NCBI RefSeq assembly: GCF_014646515.1
Contig: NZ_BMNK01000004.1
Location: 238,719-302,718, forward strand
Reading direction: 5' to 3'
DNA from: Nonomuraea glycinis
GTDB taxonomy: Bacteria; Actinomycetota; Actinomycetes; Streptosporangiales; Streptosporangiaceae
DNA: 64,000 nucleotides
Shown: positions 49,306 through 58,192 of the stretch, in pieces
Layout: the number at the start of each line of letters is the position of its first letter
Position numbering within the stretch: position 1 is the stretch's first letter
Made by a program: the position numbers and the translations under genes
The notes under the pieces: generated by a model
What the model was told of the DNA's origin: nothing
The model's input: the letters and a program-made list of their open reading frames with translations, nothing else
Databases searched by the model: none

Positions 49306-51088
49306 CGAGGTGGTCCCGGCGGCCGGCGCTCCCGAGCCGCCCGCCGCCGGCTCCGCCACCCCGGGCGCCGGCCCGGCGCCGGGCGGTTCCACTGGCGTGG
49401 GCGTCAGCCCGGCGCCGGGCGGTTTCACCGGGCTGGGCGTCAGTCCGGGGCGGGCGGCCGGGCCGGTGATGCGGATGGCCGGGCCGCCGGTGCTGCCCGC
49501 GGCGCGGCCCGTGGCCGACGCCGGGGCGGAGATCGCGGTGGTGGGCAAGGCTCTGGAGGCTGTGGCCGCCGACCTGCGGCACCGCTCCGCCGCCGCGCGG
49601 GACCGCACCTCCGGCGGCTCCGGTGGGGACGGCCCCGGGAAGACCGGCGGCTCCGGTGCTGACGGCCCCGGGAAGACCGGCGGCTCCGGTGGGGACGACG
49701 CGGCCGAGATTCTGGACGCGCTCGCCATGATGGCCGACGACCCGATGCTGCGGGAGGAGGCCGAGCAGGGCGTGCGGGACGGGCTCGACGCCGCGCACGC
49801 GCTGGACGCGGCGTTCAACCGGCATCGGGAGGCCCTGGCGGCGCTCGGCGGCTATCTGGGTGAGCGGGCCGCCGACCTGGACGACCTCAAGCACCGGGCG
49901 GTGGCCGACGCGCTGGGCGTGCCGATGCCCGGCCTGCCGTCGCCGGGGCACCCGTACGTGCTGGTCGCCGAGGACCTCTCCCCCGCCGACACGGCGGGGC
50001 TGGGCGCCGACGTGCTGGCGCTGGTGACGGAGAAGGGCGGCCCGACCAGCCACACCGCGATCCTGGCGCGCGGCCGCGGGCTGCCCGCGGTGGTCGCGTG
50101 CGCGGGCATCACCGAACTGCCGGACGGTACGTACATCTCCGTGAACGGTGTCAGCGGCGAGATCGCCGTCGGCGTCACCGTGGCGGAGGCCGCGCGCATC
50201 CTGGAGGAGGAGAGCAGGGAGCGGGCGAGGCTGGCCGCGACCAGCGGGCCGGGCAGGACCGCCGACGGCCACCCGGTCAAGCTGCTGCTCAACATCGGCT
50301 CGGCCGCCGACCTGCGGCCGGGCGCGGAGGGCGTCGGCCTGTTCCGGACGGAGTTCCTCTTCCTGGACCGCAAGCAGGCGCCGTCGTTCGAGGAGCAGGT
50401 GGCCGCCTACGCTGAGGTGTTCAGGCAGGCCGAGCAGGTCGTCGTGCGCACCCTGGACGCGGGCACCGACAAGCCGCTGCCGTTCCTCGGCCTGCCGCCT
50501 GAGCACAATCCGGCGCTCGGCATCCGCGGCCTGCGGGTGGACCGCCTCCTGCCGGAGGTGCTGGACACCCAGCTCGACGCCATCGCCGAGGCGGCCCGCG
50601 CGACCGGCGCGGACGCGTGGGTGATGGCGCCGATGGTCACCACCCGCGCCGAGGCCGCCGACTTCGCCCGCCGCGCCCGCGCCCGGGGCATCGGCCGGGT
50701 GGGCGTGATGGTGGAGGTCCCCGCCGCCGCGCTCCAGGCGGACCGGCTGCTGGCGGAGGTCGACTTCCTCAGCATCGGCACCAACGACCTCAGCCAGTAC
50801 ACCTTCGCGGCGGACCGCCAGCATCCCGGTCTGGCCGATCTGCTCGACCCGGCGCAGCCCGCCCTGCTGCGGCTGGTCGGCGCCTGCGCGCAGGCGGGTC
50901 GCGCGGCGGGCAAGCCGGTCGGCGTGTGCGGCGAGGCGGCCGGTGATCCGGTGCTCGCGCCGGTGCTGGCCGGGCTCGGGGTCACCAGCCTGTCCATGGC
51001 TCCGGTCTGCGTCCCCGCCGTCCGCGACGCCCTGGCCCGGCACACCCTGGAGGAATGCTGGGAACGCGCCCGTACGGCCACCGCCTGA
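49298..51088 (+). CDS. ptsI: PTS enzyme I (phosphoenolpyruvate-protein phosphotransferase) with repeat insertions
   Basis: 596 residues. The phospho-His is His252 in GGPTSHTAILARG, about 60 residues later than in ordinary enzymes I (His189-190). The shift is explained by a Pro/Gly-rich N-terminal extension (residues about 1-50, with GGSTGVGVSPAPGGFTGLG) before the real start GVSPGRAAGPV, and by the insert GGSGGDGPGKTGGSGADG near residues 106-133 in the HPr-binding helical domain. The catalytic PEP domain is intact: FRTEFLFLDR, the metal-binding FLSIGTNDLSQY and GVCGEAAGDP with the catalytic Cys. It starts phosphate flow to the HPr encoded just upstream. Confidence 0.93.
   Translation: MPDEVVPAAGAPEPPAAGSATPGAGPAPGGSTGVGVSPAPGGFTGLGVSPGRAAGPVMRMAGPPVLPAARPVADAGAEIAVVGKALEAVAADLRHRSAAARDRTSGGSGGDGPGKTGGSGADGPGKTGGSGGDDAAEILDALAMMADDPMLREEAEQGVRDGLDAAHALDAAFNRHREALAALGGYLGERAADLDDLKHRAVADALGVPMPGLPSPGHPYVLVAEDLSPADTAGLGADVLALVTEKGGPTSHTAILARGRGLPAVVACAGITELPDGTYISVNGVSGEIAVGVTVAEAARILEEESRERARLAATSGPGRTADGHPVKLLLNIGSAADLRPGAEGVGLFRTEFLFLDRKQAPSFEEQVAAYAEVFRQAEQVVVRTLDAGTDKPLPFLGLPPEHNPALGIRGLRVDRLLPEVLDTQLDAIAEAARATGADAWVMAPMVTTRAEAADFARRARARGIGRVGVMVEVPAAALQADRLLAEVDFLSIGTNDLSQYTFAADRQHPGLADLLDPAQPALLRLVGACAQAGRAAGKPVGVCGEAAGDPVLAPVLAGLGVTSLSMAPVCVPAVRDALARHTLEECWERARTATA
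49372..49460. repeat. In-frame 36-bp repeat in the enzyme I N-terminus
   Basis: CCCGGCGCCGGGCGGTT at 49372 recurs at 49408, 36 bp later, and a degraded third unit starts near 49444. It encodes the doubled GG(S/F)TG(V/L)GVSP segment. Confidence 0.75.
49613..49697. repeat. In-frame 33-bp tandem repeat in the enzyme I helical domain
   Basis: Two full 33-bp units (49613-49645, 49646-49678) and a partial third encode GGSGGDGPGKT-like undecapeptides inserted into a domain that normally has no such linker. Confidence 0.85.
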
Positions 51089-51091
51089 TCG

Positions 51092-53599
51092 CTAGCCGAC
51101 CGGCTGGGGATGGTGGGCGCGCAGGCTGAGCTCGTCGCCTTCGACGTCCACCGTCACCCGGCCGCCCTCGGTGACCTCCCCGGTCAGCAGCATCGTCGAC
51201 AGCCGGTTGTCCAGCTCGCGCTGGATGGTGCGGCGCAGCGGCCGGGCGCCGAACTCCGGCTGGTGACCGCGCGCCACCAGCCAGTCCTTGGCCGCGTCGC
51301 TCACCTCCAGCGTCACGTCCTGCCCGCGCAGCCGCTGCCGGGTCTTCTCCAGCAGCAGGTCGACGATCTGCCGGAGCTGCTCCCGCTCCAGGCGCTTGAA
51401 CACGATGGTCTCGTCGATGCGGTTGAGCAGCTCGGGGCGCAGCGAGTGCCGCAGCAGGTCCATGAGCTGCTCGCGCGGCACGTCGCCGGGCGCGTCCAGG
51501 ATCAGCTGGGCGCCGATGTTGCTGGTCATGATGACGATCGCGTTGCTGAAGTCGACGGTGCGGCCCTGACCGTCGGTGAGGCGGCCGGCGTCGAGCATCT
51601 GCAGCAGGATGTTCGTCACGTCCGGGTGCGCCTTCTCGACCTCGTCGAGCAGGATCACGCCGTGCGGGCGGCGGCGGACGGCCTCGGTGAGCTGCCCGGC
51701 CTCCTCGTAGCCGACGTAGCCGGGAGGCGCGCCGATGAGCCGGGAGACGGTGTGCCGCTCCTGGAACTCGCTCATGTCGATCCGGACCATGTGGTCCTCT
51801 CCGCCGAACAGCGCGGCGGCGAGCGCCCTGGCGAGCTCCGTCTTGCCGACCCCGGTGGGGCCGAGGAACAGGAAGCTGCCGATCGGCCGGTTCGGGTCCC
51901 CCAGGCCGGCGCGGGCCCTGCGCACCGCCTCGGCGATGGCGACGACCGCCTCTTCCTGGCCGATGACCCGCTCGTGCAGGAGCTGCTCCAGCCGCATCAG
52001 CCGTTCACGCTCCCGCTGGGTGAGCTGGGTGACGGGGATGCCGGTACGGCGGGAGACGACGTGCGCGATGTCCTCCACCATCACCTGCGGCACCTCGTGG
52101 TGGCCCTGCCTGGCCCGGTCGAGCTCCGGCCGGACCTTGTCGATCATGGTGGTGATCTCCTTGGCCCGGTCGAAGTCGTCGGAGGAGATCGCCTGGTCCT
52201 TGTCGCGGCGCAGCGACTCCAGGCGCTCCTCCAGCTCGCGCACGTCGCCGGCGGGGGTCCGGGAGCGCAGCCGTACCCGGGCGGAGGCCTGGTCGATCAG
52301 GTCGATGGCCTTGTCCGGCAGGAACCGGTCGGCGATGTAGCGGGCGGACAGGGTGGCGGCGGCGTCGAGCGCCTCGTCGGTGATGCGTACCTGGTGGTGG
52401 GCCTCGTAGGCGTCCCGCAGGCCGGCCAGGATCTCGATCGTCTCCTCGACGGTGGGCTCGGCGACCAGGATCGGCTGGAGGCGGCGCTCCAGGGCGGCGT
52501 CCTTCTCGATGTTCTTGCGGTACTCGTCGATGGTGGTGGCGGCGATGACGTGCAGCTCGCCCCGGGCCAGGGCGGGCTTGAGGATGTTGGCGGCGTCCAT
52601 GCCGCCTTCGGCGGAGCCGGCGCCCACCAGGGTGTGCACCTCGTCGATGAACACGATGGTCTCGTCGGCGTGCGCCCGCACCTCGTCGATGACCTGCTTG
52701 ATGCGCTCCTCGAACTCGCCCCGGTACTTCGTGCCCGCCACCATCCCGGTGAGGTCGAGGGCGATCACCCGCCGGTCCTTGAGGGTGTCGGGGACGCTGC
52801 CGTTGACGATGCGCTGGGCGATGCCCTCGACGATGGCGGTCTTGCCGACGCCGGGCTCGCCGATGAGCACCGGGTTGTTCTTGGTCCGGCGCGACAGCAC
52901 CTCGATGGACTGCTCGATCTCCTCCTCGCGGCCGACGACCGGATCGAGCCGCCCCTGCCTGGCCTCCTCGGTCAGGTCTCTGCCGTACTGGTCGAGCGAG
53001 GGCGTGTCACCGCCTTCACGCCGTTCGCCCGGCGCCCGCGGTGCGGTGCCGGACGGCTCGGCGAGCAGGGCCTGCTGCACCTCGTTGGCGGAGACGCCCT
53101 GCTCCCGCAGCATGCGCCCGACGCTGGACTCGGGGTTGGCGGCCACGGCGAGCAGCAGGTGCTCCGGGCCGATGTAGGAGGAGCCCAGGGCTCTGGCGAC
53201 GCGCTGGGCGTCAAGGACGGCCCGCTTGGCCGCCGGGGAGAGCGTGGTCGGCGGCTCGGCGGCCTGGCCCGGCCCGCCGAGCGCGCGGATCTGGTCGCGG
53301 AGCCGGCCGACGTCCGCGCCCGCCTCGCGCAGCAGCTCGTGGGTGGGCTCCGCCTCGGTCAGCGCCCCGAGCAGGTCGAGCACGTCCAGGTCCGCGGCGC
53401 CGCGCCGCCCGGCGTGCTCCAGCGCGCTGGACAGCACGTCCCTGGCCGTGGCGCTCAGCAGCTTGCCGACGTCGACCCGCTGCACGCTGTGCCTGGCCGG
53501 CGGCCATGCGTCCACGTCGCCGAACACCCGGCCGGTCAGCTCTTCGAATCCTCTGAACGGGTCCCTGCCGAAGAACGACCCGAATGGCATGCTCGACAC
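51092..53599 (-). CDS. Clp-family double AAA+ ATPase (ClpC-like)
   Basis: 835 residues. A 45-residue Phe/Gly-rich lead precedes the double Clp_N repeats (about 45-185). The first AAA+ module has [13 protein letters not shown] and [13 protein letters not shown]; the second has [14 protein letters not shown] and [13 protein letters not shown] with the C-terminal D2-small domain. The middle domain is short with the UVR-like [17 protein letters not shown], as in ClpC, not the long ClpB coiled coil. After TSNIGAQLI, where ClpC has a VGF/LGF ClpP-docking loop, I see no such tripeptide. It may therefore be a disaggregase-like or ClpP-independent member. It converges on the PTS operon. Confidence 0.9.
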   Translation of the reverse strand: MSSMPFGSFFGRDPFRGFEELTGRVFGDVDAWPPARHSVQRVDVGKLLSATARDVLSSALEHAGRRGAADLDVLDLLGALTEAEPTHELLREAGADVGRLRDQIRALGGPGQAAEPPTTLSPAAKRAVLDAQRVARALGSSYIGPEHLLLAVAANPESSVGRMLREQGVSANEVQQALLAEPSGTAPRAPGERREGGDTPSLDQYGRDLTEEARQGRLDPVVGREEEIEQSIEVLSRRTKNNPVLIGEPGVGKTAIVEGIAQRIVNGSVPDTLKDRRVIALDLTGMVAGTKYRGEFEERIKQVIDEVRAHADETIVFIDEVHTLVGAGSAEGGMDAANILKPALARGELHVIAATTIDEYRKNIEKDAALERRLQPILVAEPTVEETIEILAGLRDAYEAHHQVRITDEALDAAATLSARYIADRFLPDKAIDLIDQASARVRLRSRTPAGDVRELEERLESLRRDKDQAISSDDFDRAKEITTMIDKVRPELDRARQGHHEVPQVMVEDIAHVVSRRTGIPVTQLTQRERERLMRLEQLLHERVIGQEEAVVAIAEAVRRARAGLGDPNRPIGSFLFLGPTGVGKTELARALAAALFGGEDHMVRIDMSEFQERHTVSRLIGAPPGYVGYEEAGQLTEAVRRRPHGVILLDEVEKAHPDVTNILLQMLDAGRLTDGQGRTVDFSNAIVIMTSNIGAQLILDAPGDVPREQLMDLLRHSLRPELLNRIDETIVFKRLEREQLRQIVDLLLEKTRQRLRGQDVTLEVSDAAKDWLVARGHQPEFGARPLRRTIQRELDNRLSTMLLTGEVTEGGRVTVDVEGDELSLRAHHPQPVG

Positions 53600-53711
53600 C
53601 TTTGTCCCCTTTCACGAACCTTCAGGGACCTGTTACCGGACGCACCCCCACGTATGGCCAGATGACGGTAAAGGCTTCGACGTCATGGATGCGGAGAGCC
53701 GCACCTCGGCT

Positions 53712-54611
53712 TCATCGCCGTCGTAGCCGTGCCGTGCCCCAGAGGCGTGCGGCGACCACCGTGAGGCCCGCGGCCGCGGCCGTCACCAGCCAGAGCATGA
53801 ACGTCGGGTAGAGGTAGGCCAGCTGGACCCAGCCGGCGTCGCGGCCGCGGGCCAGGATGCGATGGATCGGGGCGATCGTCGCGCACAACCCGATCGGCAG
53901 CAGGTACGGCGCCAGCCGCCAGAGCTGCCATCCCGTGCGGCGCGCGGCCCATCGCCGGGCACGTGCCGTGCCGCGTACCGCGAGCCCGATGGTCACCAGG
54001 GTCAGCAGGGCGAAGAGCACGTCGGTGGGGAGCTTTTGCTGCCCTGAGGGCGGCTGCGGGGCGCCGCCCTCGATGATGGCGACCAGGCCCGTCATGAGGG
54101 TGTGCGCGTCGGAGAAGGCCATGCCGGTGTTGGCCATGACGGCGATGCCGTGTCCCGAGCCGGGCATCAGCAGTTGGTGGGCGGTGGAGGTGAACAGGTC
54201 TCCCCCGTGCTCCAGCACGGGGGTGCCGCGTTCGGTCTTGTCGATCATCCAGCCGAGGGCGTAGTCCTGGTTCGGCCGGGAGGCGGTGCGCATCTCCTCG
54301 ACGCCGTGCGGGGACAGCAGGCCCTGGAGGCCGGTGTTCTGCCTGATCAGCCATCGAGCCATGTCGTTGGCGGTGCTGAGGACCCCACCGGAGCCGTTGC
54401 CGAACCCGGTCGGCTCCGGCAGGGCGACAGCCTGGCCGAGTACGTACAGGTGGCCGCGGGCGCTGTCGGGGAGGTCGCGGTCGGTGTCGATCGTCGTGCT
54501 GTGGCGCATGCCGAGCGGCTCGAAGATGTGCGCGGCGAGGTAGGCCGCGAACAGCTGACCGCTGACCACTTCGACTAGCCGGGCGGCGACCTGGTAGTTG
54601 GTGTTGTGGTA
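53712..54611 (-). pseudogene. Beta-lactamase-family serine hydrolase, C-terminal part, cut off by an IS element
   Basis: This frame begins at the IS border with YHNTNYQVAARLVEVVSG, which holds the YxN motif of class C-type beta-lactamase relatives, and continues through FEPLGM, GGVLSTANDMARWLI and HGGDLF to three C-terminal transmembrane helices. Its N-terminal half lies beyond the IS at 56387-56905. Joining base 54611 to 56387 restores FS-YHN in frame. The CDS is intact from the IS border to its stop but has no start codon of its own. Confidence 0.85.
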
Positions 54612-54760
54612 GGTCAGCTTCTCGGCCGTGAACGACCGAGCTTGCAGCTCCTCGCCGTCGATGGCTTCGACGGTCCGGTCCGCGTCAGGCAGCGTGACTG
54701 ACTGCCCAGCCCGTCTCACCGCGTGAGGCGATGTTGCGGGCTGCGTTGACGTCGGCGTGC
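54612..54760 (-). ncRNA. Candidate omega RNA at the tnpB-side end of the IS
   Basis: In this family the tnpB 3' end and the element's right end encode the guide RNA. Here this stretch folds into several stems on the minus strand: CCGTCGA/TCGACGG (54655-54673), GAGCT/AGCTC (54638-54650) and CTCGG/CCGAG (54621-54640, competing). The guide would be the flanking sequence starting at 54611 and reading TACCACAACACCAACTACC on the minus strand. The RNA limits are inferred from the family. Confidence 0.45.
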
Positions 54761-55827
54761 TCAGCGAAACCGCACGACGTACACGAGAAGGTGGCCTGGT
54801 CAGGCCGGTTGCGCCTGTCCACATGCCCGCAGTGCGAGCACTGCTGTGAGGTGTAGGCCGCATCCACGGCGATCACCGCCACGCCTGCCCGGACCGCCTT
54901 GTAGGCGATGAAGACTCCGAGCTGGTAGAAACTCCAGGAGTGCAGCGTGACCCGCTGGGGCTTGCGAAGCCGTACCCGTTCGCGAATGCCCTGGAGATCC
55001 TCCAGAGCGATCCCGCGCCCGGTGCGTGTCGCCTCGGTCACGATGCTCTTGGCGATGACGTGGTTGACATTCGCCGCGAAACGGGCCTCCTTACGGCGGC
55101 GTCTTTTCAGCAGCCGCCTGGCGGACTTGGTCTGCTTGGCCTGCAAGCGTCGGCGTAGTTGGCGATGGCGGTGGCGGACAGCCTTCAGCGCTTTACCGCT
55201 GTGGCGGACTCCGTCGCTGGTGGTGGCGATGTTGGCGATGCCCAGATCGATCCCGAGGAATCCGTCCGGCACCGCGATCGGGGCATCGGCGACCTCGACC
55301 GTGGCGTGCAGGAACCACATCCCGTCCCGGCACACCAGATCCGACTCACCGCGGCGGTGGGCGGCCAGCAGCGCCAGTTGCCGCGCCGAGCCGGTGAAGG
55401 CCACCCCTTTCAACCGCCTGGCGGTCGTCCAGATCGACACCGTCCGCGCATCATGCTGCCAGGACAGGCACCGGTCGTCGAACGGCTGGGCAGCCAGCGG
55501 CCGGAAGGAGATCGGTTTGGTCTCGGCTTTGATCCGGCGCGGCGATCCGGGCTTGCCCAGGTTCCCGGCGGCCAGGTTGGCGTGCAGGGTGCGGTAAGCG
55601 TCGCACACTTTCTTGATGACGTGCTGGGCGGCCTGGGCGGCCAGGCCGAAGTCGGCCTTGATCTGGTCGTAGGTGTGCTTGCGCAGGTCGAAGGTGCGGA
55701 AACAGCGTTGCTCGAACGCCAGTGCCGCGACCAGGTTCGCCGCCCGGTTGGCGGCGTGCAGGGTGGCTTCCAGCGCCGCCGCCTGCTGCGGCGTCGGCAG
55801 GAGCTTCACCTGCACCACCAGTTTCAC
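54685..55827 (-). CDS. tnpB: TnpB, IS605-type RNA-guided nuclease
   Basis: About 380 residues from the GTG at 55827 (VKLVVQVKLLPTPQQ); an ATG at 55845 would add six. The RuvC-like catalytic triad is present: Asp in GIDLGIANIATTSDG, Glu in ALEDLQGIRERV and Asp in EHADVNAARNIASRG. The zinc ribbon is CSHCGHVDRRN with CTSCGF. The N-terminal Arg/Lys-rich part and the helix with RHRHRQLRRRLQAKQTKSAR bind the guide RNA in relatives. It appears intact, so it could still be active. Confidence 0.92.
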   Translation of the reverse strand: MKLVVQVKLLPTPQQAAALEATLHAANRAANLVAALAFEQRCFRTFDLRKHTYDQIKADFGLAAQAAQHVIKKVCDAYRTLHANLAAGNLGKPGSPRRIKAETKPISFRPLAAQPFDDRCLSWQHDARTVSIWTTARRLKGVAFTGSARQLALLAAHRRGESDLVCRDGMWFLHATVEVADAPIAVPDGFLGIDLGIANIATTSDGVRHSGKALKAVRHRHRQLRRRLQAKQTKSARRLLKRRRRKEARFAANVNHVIAKSIVTEATRTGRGIALEDLQGIRERVRLRKPQRVTLHSWSFYQLGVFIAYKAVRAGVAVIAVDAAYTSQQCSHCGHVDRRNRPDQATFSCTSCGFAEHADVNAARNIASRGETGWAVSHAA

Positions 55828-55852
55828 AATCGAACACACTACCATTAGGTCC

Positions 55853-56281
55853 ATGTCACCGCGATGGGAGCCGAACCCCGAGATCCGGCGGGGCCGTAGC
55901 GTGGTCCACAGCCTCCACGCCCATTTGGTCTTTACCACCAGATACCGGCGCGAAGTGTTCACCGATGAGACCCTGCGCCGCTGTGAGGACATCATGATCG
56001 AGGTGTGTGACAGCTTCGGCGCCACGCTGGTGGAGTTCAACGGCGAGCACGACCATGTCCACCTGCTGGTGCACTATCCGCCCAAGGTCGCGCTCTCGAC
56101 TCTGGTCAACTCTCTCAAGGGCGTCTCGGCCCGGCTGCTACGCAAGGAGTTTCCGGTCCACATCCGCCGCCATCTGTGGGGCGGCCATTTCTGGTCCCCC
56201 TCCTATTTCGCCGCGTCCTGCGGCGGAGCACCCCTGTCGATCATCAAGGAGTACATCGAGAACCAGAAACGGCCAGACTGA
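55853..56281 (+). CDS. tnpA: TnpA, Y1 HUH transposase of the IS200/IS605 family
   Basis: 142 residues. The HUH pair is in EHDHVHLLVHYPP, and the catalytic Tyr lies in SIIKEYIENQ. Opening RSVVHSLHAHLVFTTRYRRE is typical. All catalytic elements are present. It excises and inserts single-stranded IS DNA using the subterminal hairpins. It is read away from tnpB, and the start codons are only 25 bp apart. Confidence 0.93.
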   Translation: MSPRWEPNPEIRRGRSVVHSLHAHLVFTTRYRREVFTDETLRRCEDIMIEVCDSFGATLVEFNGEHDHVHLLVHYPPKVALSTLVNSLKGVSARLLRKEFPVHIRRHLWGGHFWSPSYFAASCGGAPLSIIKEYIENQKRPD

Positions 56282-56349
56282 GTCACCCACGCAGACCGAC
56301 TGTCAGAGCACCGCTCGGGCCTGAGGACCCTCCCGCGCTGTCGTTTCCT

Positions 56350-56369
56350 CCCGGGCGTGAACGCCCGGG
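56350..56369. repeat. Subterminal hairpin at the tnpA-side end of the IS
   Basis: CCCGGGCG and CGCCCGGG pair around a TGAA loop, 17 bp inside the deduced border. This is the TnpA recognition hairpin expected at an IS605 left end. Confidence 0.7.
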
Positions 56370-56386
56370 GTTCCACCCCAGATCAC

Positions 56387-56905
56387 GCTGAAGACGGTCC
56401 CGGGATCCGCGGCGAGCCTGGCCGTGCTGAGCCGGGCCACGGCGCCTTGGAGCGTTTCCGGTTGAGGCAGGCTCTTCTCCCGGAAGGCCGAGTCGGCCAT
56501 GCCGGAGGTCTGGTGCAGCAACTGCCGTACGGTGATCTGCGCGGCCCGGGGGTCGGCCATCGTGAGCTCGGGCAGGTAGCCGCGCACCGGCTGATCGAGG
56601 GCGACATTGCCCTTCTCGGCCAGCTGCATGACGGCCAGGGCGGTGAAGGACTTGCTGGCCGAGGCCACCGCCATGGGGGGTGTCGGCGGTGACGGGCTCG
56701 CCGGTGGCGGTCGTGCCGTATCCGGCGGTGTGGATGACTCTGCCCTGCTGCGTGATCGCCACCGTGACACCAGGCAGGCCCGTAGCCGCGCGGTACGCCT
56801 CGACGTAGGCGTCGACCGACGCGGGGACCGACGTAGGAACCGACGCGTCGACCCACGCGGGGACCGGCGCGGGAAGGGTAGGGGCCAGGGCGAGACAGAT
56901 GGCAG
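56387..56905 (-). pseudogene. Beta-lactamase-family serine hydrolase, N-terminal part, frameshifted and interrupted
   Basis: Reading left from about 56905, one frame gives ICLALAPTLPAPVPAW (signal-like) and GLPGVTVAITQQGRVIHTAGYG. A second frame gives MAVASASKSFTALAVMQLAEKG, with the catalytic SxxK (SKSF), to ADPGTVFS at the IS border. The two frames meet in a run of six C on the coding strand (56675-56680); five would restore the reading frame. The original start is missing because the gene runs into the remnant of the histidine kinase. The gene thus has a frameshift, an IS insertion and a damaged 5' end. Confidence 0.82.
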
Positions 56906-56906
56906 C

Positions 56907-57551
56907 GCGGACAAGCTGCTGGCACTCGAACGGGCACGGCTCGCCACGTGGCTGGGGCATCCGACGGCTGAGGCCGGCGGCGGCTACGGCTTCCTCGTCG
57001 TGCGCGCCGCCGCAGGACTCGTGACCGGGTACGGCGTGACCGCCGGACTGTTGCTGAGCGGCCTGCTCCTGTCCGGCGGGTCGTGGGAGCTCCTCACCAG
57101 CGCGAGCGAGTCCGTACCGTTCGACTTCCCCGGGGTGAAGGTGATCAGCAACATCGGCGTCATGGGGCTGCTGACAGGCGGGTTCCTGCTCGTGCTGACC
57201 CTGACCGGAGCGCTTGCCGCCGGTGCCGCGGAGCGCCGGCTCGCCGACCGGCTCCTCGGGCCGAGCGGCCAGGAGCGGATGCGCCGGCGCATCGCCGTGC
57301 TGACCGCCACCAGGTCCGACATCGTCCGCGCCGTGGACGACGAGCGGCGCAGGATCGAGCGCGACCTGCACGACGGTGTCCAGCAGCGGGGGATCGCGCT
57401 GGCCATGCTGCTCGGCCGCGCTCAGCACGCCGCCGACCCGGCCAAGGCCAGGCGCGTGCGGGCGCTGGACGGGGCGTTCACCGTCGACAGCCCGCCAGGC
57501 GGGCCCACCAGAATCGCGGCCACGCTGCCCAAGGAGGTCCCGTGCGCCTGA
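56907..57551 (+). pseudogene. Remnant of a sensor histidine kinase (HisKA_3 type)
   Basis: The readable frame has ADKLLALERARLATW, two transmembrane helices (AAGLVTGYGVTAGLLLSGLL and NIGVMGLLTGGFLLVLTL), and the dimerisation/phospho-His box DDERRRIERDLHDGVQQ. After LGRAQHAADPAKA it jumps straight to VRALDGAFTVDSPPGGPT, the very end of an HATPase domain, so almost the whole ATPase is deleted in frame. The N-terminal region is also missing. The response regulator gene overlapping its stop codon is intact. Confidence 0.8.
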
Positions 57552-58186
57552 TCCTGGCCGACGATTCGGTGCTGCTCCGCGAAGGGCTGACGCGGCTGCT
57601 CGCCGACGCCGAGCATGAGATCGTGGCCGCCGTCGGCGACGGTCAGGCGCTGCTGGAAGCCGTCGCCGAGCATCCGCCCGACGTCGCGGTGATCGACGTA
57701 CGCATGCCACCGGCGCACACCGACGAGGGACTGCGCGCGGCTCTGGATATCCGCGAGCGTCACCCTGGCGTCGGCGTGCTCGTCCTGTCCCAGTACGTGG
57801 AGAAGACCTACGCCGCCAGGCTCCTCGCCGGCGATGCCAGGGGCCTGGGCTACCTGCTCAAGGACCGCGTCACGGAGGTGGCCGACTTCCTCGACGCGCT
57901 GGAGCGGATCCGTGCGGGCGGCACGGCCTTCGACCCCGAGGTGGTCCGCCAACTGCTCACCCGTACCGTTCACGCCGATCCGCTGAGCAGGCTGAGCGCG
58001 CGCGAGACAGAGGTGCTGCGGCACCTCGCCCAGGGCTGCATCAACACGGCGATCGCCGAACGCCTGCACGTGTCGCTGAGCACGGTCGAAAAGCACATCC
58101 ACTCGCTCATGGACAAGCTGGAGCTGCCGCGCGATCCCGGCTACAGCCGCCGCGTGCTGGCCATCCTGCGCTACCTCGATGACTGA
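57542..58186 (+). CDS. NarL/LuxR-family response regulator
   Basis: 214 residues from the GTG at 57542 (VRLILADDSVLLREGL). The receiver has the acid pair ADD, the phospho-acceptor in VAVIDVRMPP, and Lys in YLLKDRV. The LuxR HTH (150-205) has LSARETEVLRHLAQGC and SLSTVEKHIHSLMDKL. Its cognate kinase, encoded just upstream, has lost its ATPase domain, so this regulator is now an orphan or is phosphorylated by another kinase. Confidence 0.9.
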   Translation: MRLILADDSVLLREGLTRLLADAEHEIVAAVGDGQALLEAVAEHPPDVAVIDVRMPPAHTDEGLRAALDIRERHPGVGVLVLSQYVEKTYAARLLAGDARGLGYLLKDRVTEVADFLDALERIRAGGTAFDPEVVRQLLTRTVHADPLSRLSARETEVLRHLAQGCINTAIAERLHVSLSTVEKHIHSLMDKLELPRDPGYSRRVLAILRYLDD

Positions 58187-58192
58187 GGCACG

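Larger units (their letters stand above)
54612..56386. mobile_element. IS200/IS605-family element with divergent tnpA and tnpB
   Basis: About 1775 bp, with borders deduced by rejoining the interrupted hydrolase gene; they may shift by a few bases. tnpB reads left and tnpA reads right from a short shared start region, as in IS605. Subterminal hairpins lie at both ends: 56350-56369 on the tnpA side (arms CCCGGGCG and CGCCCGGG), and 54655-54673 and 54638-54650 on the tnpB side. No target duplication is seen, as expected for the single-strand HUH mechanism. The left flank on the hydrolase coding strand ends TCTTCAGC and the right flank begins TACCACAACACC. Confidence 0.88.

Noticed and set aside
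51092-53599. Assignment as ClpB
   Set aside because: The middle domain is far too short for the ClpB coiled coil and shows a UVR-like motif.
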